From contig JAJTBM010000187.1 in the NCBI GenBank assembly GCA_021286885.1, positions 1 through 6,151 on the forward strand: 6,151 bases of DNA, written 5' to 3'. Origin of the DNA: Rhodocyclales bacterium (lineage in GTDB: Bacteria > Pseudomonadota > Gammaproteobacteria > Burkholderiales > Rhodocyclaceae). Below, piece by piece: positions 1 to 4,099 of the stretch; within the stretch, counting starts at the first letter, position 1, and every line of letters begins with the position of its first letter. The notes beneath the pieces are model-generated. The model was not told where the DNA came from. It ran no database searches and saw only the letters and a program-made list of their open reading frames with translations. Both the position numbers and the translations under genes were made by a program.

Positions 1-35
1 GGGCTTGCTGGCGAGCGCCTGGGTCTGAGTCAGGT

Positions 36-66
36 GGCCTTTGTTAGGCGGCCTTTGTTAGGCGGC
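36..66. repeat. 14-bp tandem duplication over the stop codon of the small minus-strand gene
   Basis: The period-14 tract is perfect over 31 bp (about 2.2 copies), with unit CTTTGTTAGGCGGC on the plus strand. Read on the minus strand, each unit contains the Ala-Ala-stop end of the upstream gene (GCCGCCTAA), so the stop at 60-58 is followed 14 bases later by a second copy. Each unit can also fold as a 4-bp mini-hairpin (GCCT, loop TTGTT, AGGC). It looks like a recent slippage duplication. Because 14 is not a multiple of 3 and the first copy already holds the stop, the protein is unchanged. Confidence 0.85.
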
Positions 67-384
67 TTTTTCCAGCTGGTCGCGGAAGTGGCGCCAGTTG
101 GCGGCCATGGCGCTCCACATGTCTTCGGCAGCCAGCAGGGGCAGCAGCCACATGCGTTGCTGGGTGCGCACAAAGTTTTCCATCTGGGGCGAGCAGTAGC
201 GGGCGGGTTCGGTCACGAGCAGATCCTGGAAGCGATCCATGGCGGCACCCCAGTATTCGGAGTTGCCCACCCAGCCGGTTTCGGCGGTGGCTTCGCGGAC
301 AGCCTGGGCCCACAGGGCTTCAGCACGTTCAATCGACACGCCAGCCTTGCGGGCATGCCAGGGGAGGGATTTTGGTGTGTTCAT
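58..384 (-). CDS. Small Trp-rich protein of unknown function (108 aa)
   Basis: I do not recognise this family. The protein is soluble-looking, with no signal peptide or membrane segment. It begins MNTPKSLPWHARKAG and appears mostly alpha-helical, with charged/Ala-rich stretches at about residues 18-36 and 85-108. It has seven tryptophans in 108 residues (9, 25, 38, 45, 79, 90, 97), a high share, and one Cys (64). The end (about 78-108) could be an amphipathic helix ending in EKAA. The frame is open further upstream to an ATG at 468, but I chose the start at 384 because a GGAG ribosome-binding site (397-394) sits 9 bases before it. The longer N-terminus would also run through palindromes and low-conservation-looking sequence. 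The gene is monocistronic here, divergent from uvrD. The upstream TGC/GCA-rich palindromes hint at a dedicated repressor. A polyhydroxyalkanoate-granule (phasin-like) role is conceivable from that motif only, and the high Trp content argues against a classical phasin. Confidence 0.72.
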   Translation of the reverse strand: MNTPKSLPWHARKAGVSIERAEALWAQAVREATAETGWVGNSEYWGAAMDRFQDLLVTEPARYCSPQMENFVRTQQRMWLLPLLAAEDMWSAMAANWRHFRDQLEKAA

Positions 385-425
385 TTGCGTAAACTCCAGT
401 ATGGGGACAACACGCCCAGCGGGAT

Positions 426-439
426 TGAGCGGCCGCTCA
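426..439. promoter_or_regulatory. 14-bp perfect palindrome in the small gene's leader
   Basis: TGAGCGGCCGCTCA is perfectly self-complementary with no spacer and contains a GCGGCCGC core. It lies 42-55 bases upstream of the minus-strand start codon, probably within the 5' leader. It is partly overlapped by a second short palindrome, CTCATGAG (436-443). It could be an operator for a dimeric regulator or a weak leader hairpin. No regulator family is assigned. Confidence 0.45.
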
Positions 440-450
440 TGAGTGGCGGT

Positions 451-465
451 TTTTGCACTGCAAAA
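451..465. promoter_or_regulatory. Candidate operator: 15-bp palindrome TTTTGCACTGCAAAA
   Basis: Seven-base arms (TTTTGCA/TGCAAAA) are perfectly complementary around a central C at 458. The site lies 67-81 bases upstream of the minus-strand start and directly downstream of the AT-rich promoter-like block, a position suited to repression. TGC/GCA-rich palindromes are known targets of PhaR-type regulators of phasin genes in proteobacteria. Linking this site to PhaR is inference, not a motif match I could test. Confidence 0.5.
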
Positions 466-526
466 CATTCGAATTTAATAAAATTCTTTTGTTTTCAGTG
501 CTTACTCATCCTTCGATCTGCTGCGT

Positions 527-541
527 TGTTGCGTTGCACAA
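527..541. promoter_or_regulatory. Second, imperfect copy of the TTGCNNTGCA element
   Basis: TGTTGCGTTGCACAA matches the 451-465 palindrome at 11 of 15 positions and keeps its TTGCNNTGCA core. The two centres are 76 bp apart and flank the AT-rich block. Two related sites either side of a promoter would fit cooperative binding or looping, but one pair is weak evidence. Confidence 0.35.
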
Positions 542-608
542 TTCAAGTTTAGGTAAACAGGGCTTCTTCTGCAAGACCGTTTGCGTTTGGTTTCAATAAA
601 TTCATCAC

Positions 609-648
609 GCCACGCACGCCGCTGGGCTGTCTGCGGCCGGGGCGTGGC
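609..648. other. GC-rich stem-loop upstream of uvrD
   Basis: The outer arms GCCACGC (609-615) and GCGTGGC (642-648) are complementary over 7 bp. The inner arms GCCGC (618-622) and GCGGC (633-637) pair over 5 bp around a 10-base loop, with a small asymmetric internal loop between them. It ends 43 bases before the uvrD start, so if transcribed it would sit in the mRNA leader. There is no T-run after it, so it is not a normal intrinsic terminator. Confidence 0.4.
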
Positions 649-691
649 TGCGGGGTAGAATGGAAGCTTGTCTGCTTCATTGATCTGCCCC

Positions 692-2911
692 ATGTCCCAG
701 CTGCTTGCCAATCTCAACCCCGAACAACTGGCCGCCGTCACCTTGCCGGCCCGCCATGCGCTGATTCTGGCCGGTGCCGGTTCCGGCAAGACCCGGGTGC
801 TCACCACGCGCATCGCCTGGCTGATCCAGAACGGCCATTGCAGCCCCCAGGGCATCCTGGCCGTCACCTTCACCAACAAGGCTGCGAAGGAAATGATTGC
901 CCGTCTGACGGCGATGTTTCCGATCAATACCCGGGGGATGTGGATTGGCACCTTCCACGGTTTATGCAACCGTCTGCTGCGCGCCCATCACCGGGAGGCC
1001 GGTCTGCCGCAGCTGTTCCAGATCCTGGATTCGGGGGATCAGCTCTCTGCCATCAAGCGTCTGCTCAAAGCCCTCAATGTGGACGACGACAAGTTCCCGC
1101 CCCGGGACATGCAGCATTACATCAATGCCCAGAAGGAGGCCGGCGTGCGCCCCCAGGGGGTGGAAGCCTGGGATGATTACACCCGTCGGCGATTGGAGAT
1201 ATATGTAGAGTATGAGGCACAGTGTCAGCGCGAGGGAGTTGTGGATTTCCCCGAGTTGCTCTTACGCTGCTATGAATTGCTTGAGCGAAATGAGCCCATT
1301 AGACGGCATTATCAGAGCCGTTTCCGGCACATTCTCGTCGATGAGTTCCAGGATACCAACGTCCTTCAGTACCGCTGGCTCAAGCTTTTGGCCGATAACG
1401 GTCAGACCGGGTCAGCCTGCCTGTTCTGCGTGGGGGACGACGACCAGTCCATCTACCGCTTCCGGGGCGCCGAGGTGGGCAATATGCGGGACTTCGAGCG
1501 GGATTTTCGGGTGACGGACGTGGTGCGCCTGGAGCAGAACTACCGCTCCCAGGGCAACATCCTGGATGCGGCGAATGCCCTCATCACCCATAACTCCCGT
1601 CGTCTAGGTAAGAACCTCTGGACCGACCAGGGCGCGGGCGAGCCTATCCGTGTATACGAGGCCTATACCGACACCGACGAGGCCCGCTTCGTGGTGGAGG
1701 AGATCCAGTCCTTGGTGCGGGATGGGGGCCGGCGCGACGAGATCGCCTTGCTTTACCGCTCCAACGCCCAGTCCCGGGTGCTGGAGCACCAGCTGTTCAG
1801 TGCCGGGATTCCCTATCGGGTGTATGGGGGCCTGCGCTTCTTCGAGCGCCAGGAGGTGAAGCACGCCCTGGCTTACATGCGCCTGCTGGCCAACCCGGAT
1901 GACGACACCGCCTTCCAGCGCGTGGTCAACTTCCCGACCCGGGGCATCGGTGCCCGCAGTCTGGAAGCCCTGCAGGATGCCGCCCGCACCTGGAACACGC
2001 CCCTCTACCAGACGGTGCCCCACCTGTCCGGCAAGCCGGGCACCAGCCTCGCCCAGTTTGTGATGCTGATCGAGCGGATACGCCAGGAAACCGCCTGCTT
2101 GCCCCTGCCCGAGTGCGTGGAGCATGTGCTCACCTTCTCCGGCCTGCGCGCCCACTACGAAAAAGAAAAAGATGGCCAGGAGCGGCTGGAGAACCTGGAT
2201 GAGCTGGTGAATGCCGCCGCCAGCTTCCAGGCCGAGGCGGGCGCCGGCAGTGCGCCGGGGGACGTCTCCTCCGAGCCGGCCACGGTGCTGGCCGAGTTCC
2301 TCGCCCATGCCTCCCTGGAGGCCGGCGATCACCAGGCGGATGCGGGGGTTGAGGCAGTGCAGCTCATGACCGTCCACGCGGCCAAGGGGCTGGAGTTTGA
2401 TGTGGTCTTTCTCTCGGGGCTGGAAGAAGGCCTCTTCCCCCACGAGAACCGCGCCAGCGAAAACGACGGGCTGGAAGAGGAGCGCCGCCTGATGTACGTG
2501 GCCGTCACCCGGGCCCGGCGCCGGCTCTACCTGAGCTTTACCCAGAGCCGGATGCTGCATGGCCAGGTGCGCTACAACATGCGCTCCCGCTTTCTGGAGG
2601 AAATCCCCGACAAGCTGCTCAAGTGGCTCACTCCCCGCAGTACGCCCCGGGGCCTGGCCCAGGAGGCTGCGCCGCGCTACTACAACCCGCCCACCCGCAA
2701 GGCCGAACCAAGCATGCCGCCGCCGCCGCCCCAGAAATCGCGGGATCTGGGAGGTTTCCGGATCGGCCAGACGGTGCGCCACCCCCGGTTTGGGGACGGC
2801 ACCATCACCGCCGCCGAGGGCAGCGGCCAGGATGCCCGGGTGGAGGTGCGCTTTGCCGGCGTGGGCAGCAAATGGCTGATGCTGTCCATGGCCAAGCTGG
2901 AGGCGGTCTGA
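692..2911 (+). CDS. uvrD: DNA helicase II (UvrD/PcrA type, superfamily 1A)
   Basis: This is an ATP-driven 3'-5' DNA helicase that, in its family, unwinds DNA in nucleotide excision and mismatch repair and removes proteins such as RecA or stalled RNA polymerase. All SF1A motifs are visible in the 739 residues: Q motif LNPEQ (8-12), Walker A AGAGSGKT (27-34), Walker B DEFQD (217-221), motif III GDDDQSIYRFRG (248-259), motif V TVHAAKGLEFD (560-570) and motif VI YVAVTRARRRL (602-612). After a proline-containing linker (PPPPP at 676-680) comes a C-terminal Tudor-like domain (about 687-739, RIGQTVRHPRFGDG), which in PcrA/UvrD contacts RNA polymerase and separates it from Rep. The length fits E. coli UvrD (720). 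I chose the ATG at 692 because homologous proteins begin close to LLANLNPEQ; there is no clear ribosome-binding site. An in-frame TTG at 668 would add eight residues. Codons 1190-1320 are unusually AT-rich. The gene is convergent with parA. Confidence 0.97.
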   Translation: MSQLLANLNPEQLAAVTLPARHALILAGAGSGKTRVLTTRIAWLIQNGHCSPQGILAVTFTNKAAKEMIARLTAMFPINTRGMWIGTFHGLCNRLLRAHHREAGLPQLFQILDSGDQLSAIKRLLKALNVDDDKFPPRDMQHYINAQKEAGVRPQGVEAWDDYTRRRLEIYVEYEAQCQREGVVDFPELLLRCYELLERNEPIRRHYQSRFRHILVDEFQDTNVLQYRWLKLLADNGQTGSACLFCVGDDDQSIYRFRGAEVGNMRDFERDFRVTDVVRLEQNYRSQGNILDAANALITHNSRRLGKNLWTDQGAGEPIRVYEAYTDTDEARFVVEEIQSLVRDGGRRDEIALLYRSNAQSRVLEHQLFSAGIPYRVYGGLRFFERQEVKHALAYMRLLANPDDDTAFQRVVNFPTRGIGARSLEALQDAARTWNTPLYQTVPHLSGKPGTSLAQFVMLIERIRQETACLPLPECVEHVLTFSGLRAHYEKEKDGQERLENLDELVNAAASFQAEAGAGSAPGDVSSEPATVLAEFLAHASLEAGDHQADAGVEAVQLMTVHAAKGLEFDVVFLSGLEEGLFPHENRASENDGLEEERRLMYVAVTRARRRLYLSFTQSRMLHGQVRYNMRSRFLEEIPDKLLKWLTPRSTPRGLAQEAAPRYYNPPTRKAEPSMPPPPPQKSRDLGGFRIGQTVRHPRFGDGTITAAEGSGQDARVEVRFAGVGSKWLMLSMAKLEAV

Positions 2912-2935
2912 GGGCTGAGGTTTGAGGTCTGAGCC
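2908..2935. repeat. Four degenerate heptamers at the end of uvrD
   Basis: CTGAGGG, CTGAGGT, TTGAGGT and CTGAGCC follow one another without spacer, starting within the last uvrD codons; the uvrD stop TGA (2909-2911) is in the first unit. On the minus strand the tract is C-rich and G-poor (12 C, 5 G in 28 bases) and lies downstream of the parA stop, so it could serve as part of a Rho loading site for parA transcripts. That role is inferred from composition only. Confidence 0.6.
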
Positions 2936-2949
2936 CGGGCGCCCGGGCT
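2932..2949. terminator. 18-bp perfect palindrome between convergent uvrD and parA
   Basis: AGCCCGGGCGCCCGGGCT is fully self-complementary. As RNA from either strand it can form a 7-bp GC-rich stem with a GCGC loop. It sits between the two stop codons (2909-2911 and 2963-2961), where a shared two-way terminator is expected. Neither strand has a U-run after the stem, so it is not a textbook intrinsic terminator. A stalling hairpin, Rho-assisted termination or 3'-end protection fits better. Confidence 0.5.
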
Positions 2950-2960
2950 GCCTGGCTGGG

Positions 2961-3743
2961 TCAGGCGGCCTGGAGGGCGCCGTTCAGCTCGTCGTGCAGG
3001 GCCACGAATTCCAGGGCCAGCTTGTGGCGCGGGTCCAGGTGGATCATGGGCTTGGCCTGTTCGTGGCTCTCGCGGATCTTGATGGAGCTTGATAGGTAGG
3101 ATTTGAGCACCGGCAGGCCTTCATCCACCAGCTCTTGCACCAGCTTCTGGGGCAGGGTGGCCCGGGGCTGGAACTGGTTCACCACAATGCCTTCCACCCG
3201 CAGGTCGCGGTTGTGATCGGCCCGGATTTCCTGGACGTTTTCGAGCAGCGCGTAGAGGGCGCGGCGCGAGAAGTTGTCGCAGTCGAAGGGGATCAGGCAG
3301 GTCTGGGTGGCGATCAGGGCCGAGCGGGTATAGAAGTTGAGCGCCGGCGGGGTGTCGATGTACACCGCGTCAAAATCCCCCGCCAGTTCATCCAGCGCCT
3401 CCCGCAGCTTGAAGATCTTGTAGCGGGATTCCAGCTTGCTCTGGAGTTCTTCGAGCATGGGGTGGGAGGGCAGCAGGCTCAGGCCGGGGAAGGGCGTGGC
3501 CTGCACGTACTCGGCGGTTTTCTTGGGGTTGAAGCGGAAATTCAGGGTCTGGTTGAACAGCCCGGCCAGGGTGTCGTCCTCGTCGCCGGCATCCTGCCCC
3601 AGCAGGTAATGGCTGGAATTCCCCTGGGGATCCAGATCCACCACCAGGGTGCGCAAACCCTTGCTGGCGCTGATGGCGGCCAGGTTACAGGTAATGGTGG
3701 ACTTGCCGACGCCCCCCTTCTGGTTGAACACCACTCGACGCAT
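2961..3743 (-). CDS. ParA family ATPase (orphan, no parB beside it)
   Basis: This cytosolic P-loop ATPase belongs to the ParA/MinD/Soj group. Members dimerise with ATP, bind DNA or another surface, and position plasmids, chromosomes or protein complexes. The 260 residues begin almost directly at the deviant Walker A motif KGGVGKST (9-16, signature lysine K9 and P-loop K14). Next comes the A' motif VVDLDPQGN (34-42), and the Walker B region is DFDAVYIDTPPAL (123-135). A good AGGGGG ribosome-binding site (3756-3751) lies 7 bases before the ATG, supporting this start. There is no N-terminal helix-turn-helix extension as in plasmid type Ia ParA, and no ParB or other partner gene next to it. It is therefore a stand-alone ParA whose cargo cannot be told from context. 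It is unlikely to be the chromosomal Soj of a parAB operon. Cobyrinate a,c-diamide synthase is a common mis-annotation of this fold. It is transcribed divergently from maeB. Confidence 0.95.
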   Translation of the reverse strand: MRRVVFNQKGGVGKSTITCNLAAISASKGLRTLVVDLDPQGNSSHYLLGQDAGDEDDTLAGLFNQTLNFRFNPKKTAEYVQATPFPGLSLLPSHPMLEELQSKLESRYKIFKLREALDELAGDFDAVYIDTPPALNFYTRSALIATQTCLIPFDCDNFSRRALYALLENVQEIRADHNRDLRVEGIVVNQFQPRATLPQKLVQELVDEGLPVLKSYLSSSIKIRESHEQAKPMIHLDPRHKLALEFVALHDELNGALQAA

Positions 3744-3777
3744 TCTGATACCCCCTGCTCGTTAAAATTGGACAACC

Positions 3778-3814
3778 CGCATTAGATGACGAACAGGATT
3801 GTGCCACGCATTAG
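3778..3814. repeat. CGCATTAG direct repeat in the parA-maeB control region
   Basis: CGCATTAG occurs at 3778-3785 and again at 3807-3814, 29 bp apart start to start (close to three helical turns). An inverted partial copy (AATGCG) is at 3844-3849. Same-face spacing next to divergent starts is typical of regulator half-sites, but an 8-bp match can arise by chance. Confidence 0.3.
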
Positions 3815-3853
3815 GGTCAGTCCGTATTTACCGAGGGTGCCAAAATGCGCTTA

Positions 3854-4044
3854 GTCGGGTAAACTCCCGACGCACAATAACAAAGCAGCCAGTAGTTTTC
3901 GCCATGCGCTCTGGATGACGGAACTTCGGGCAGGCCCACCAGGTCTGTTCCGCTCCGCCCGGCTGACTAACACTGCAGCCCTTACCGGGCTTTCACACAA
4001 CGCGTTCAGATTTCCGGCCTGATCACACCCACGCTCCCTGGGTG
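3854..4044 (+). other. Series of possible stem-loops in the maeB leader
   Basis: By eye there are four stems. GTCGGG/CCCGAC pairs at 3854-3859 with 3866-3871. CGGAAC/GTTCCG pairs at 3919-3924 with 3947-3952. A compound stem pairs GCCC (3957-3960) with GGGC (3987-3990) and GGCTG (3961-3965) with CAGCC (3976-3980), with a 6-base bulge. CACCCA/TGGGTG pairs at 4026-4031 with 4039-4044. In the third, GCCCGG/CCGGGC (3957-3962 with 3985-3990) is a competing alternative to the GGCTG stem. Some 6-bp stems are expected by chance in GC-rich DNA, and I match this to no known riboswitch class. If transcribed from a promoter near 3850 it would be a structured 5' leader. Confidence 0.3.
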
Positions 4045-4099
4045 CCGGTAGATGTAGCCGGTGCCGAGCGTGCCGGGCCATTTTGAGAAGAGAGAAAGT

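Larger units (their letters stand above)
385..691. other. Divergent intergenic region between the small gene and uvrD
   Basis: This is 307 bp without a supported gene. From left to right it holds the GGAG ribosome-binding site of the minus-strand gene (394-397), a 14-bp palindrome (426-439) and a 15-bp palindrome (451-465). A strongly AT-rich stretch (467-500) follows, then a TTGCNNTGCA-containing copy (527-541) and a GC-rich stem-loop (609-648) before uvrD. The AT-rich block is the likely promoter zone for the minus-strand gene. TATTAA (480-475, minus) is a possible -10, but I found no convincing -35 at standard spacing. No clear sigma-70 promoter for uvrD could be read either. Confidence 0.6.
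3744..4099. other. Divergent intergenic region between parA and maeB
   Basis: These 356 bp have no convincing gene. The left end holds the parA ribosome-binding site (3751-3756, minus) and short AT-rich stretches (3761-3770, 3825-3830) that could belong to promoters, though I could not pair confident -35 and -10 boxes. The centre and right hold direct repeats and several inverted repeats. The purine-rich GAGAAGAGAGAAAG (4085-4098) just before maeB is the likely, rather diffuse, ribosome-binding region. The leader of maeB may be up to about 250 bases long. Confidence 0.6.

Noticed and set aside
1..28. Possible C-terminal end of a plus-strand gene (frame ending at TGA 26-28, reading GLLASAWV)
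   Set aside because: Only eight codons are visible, too few to support a gene, although a convergent neighbour is plausible.
385..468. N-terminal extension of the small minus-strand protein to the ATG at 468
   Set aside because: There is a better ribosome-binding site at 397-394 for the internal ATG, and the extension would cover both palindromes and the likely leader.
1604..2782. 392-codon minus-strand open frame inside uvrD
   Set aside because: It is antisense to conserved helicase motifs, with no ribosome-binding site or family-like sequence.
3135..3785. 216-codon plus-strand open frame opposite parA
   Set aside because: It is a shadow of the ParA gene; the parA frame has intact Walker motifs and a good ribosome-binding site.
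3794..3809. Sigma-54 promoter-like TGGCAC on the minus strand upstream of parA
   Set aside because: The -24-like TGGCAC is present, but the expected -12 GC element at the right spacing is missing.
3915..4022. Possible 35-codon upstream open frame in the maeB leader, preceded by a four-codon frame overlapping it at ATGA
   Set aside because: There is no clear ribosome-binding site and the composition looks like translated GC-rich leader; the region is better explained by possible RNA structure.
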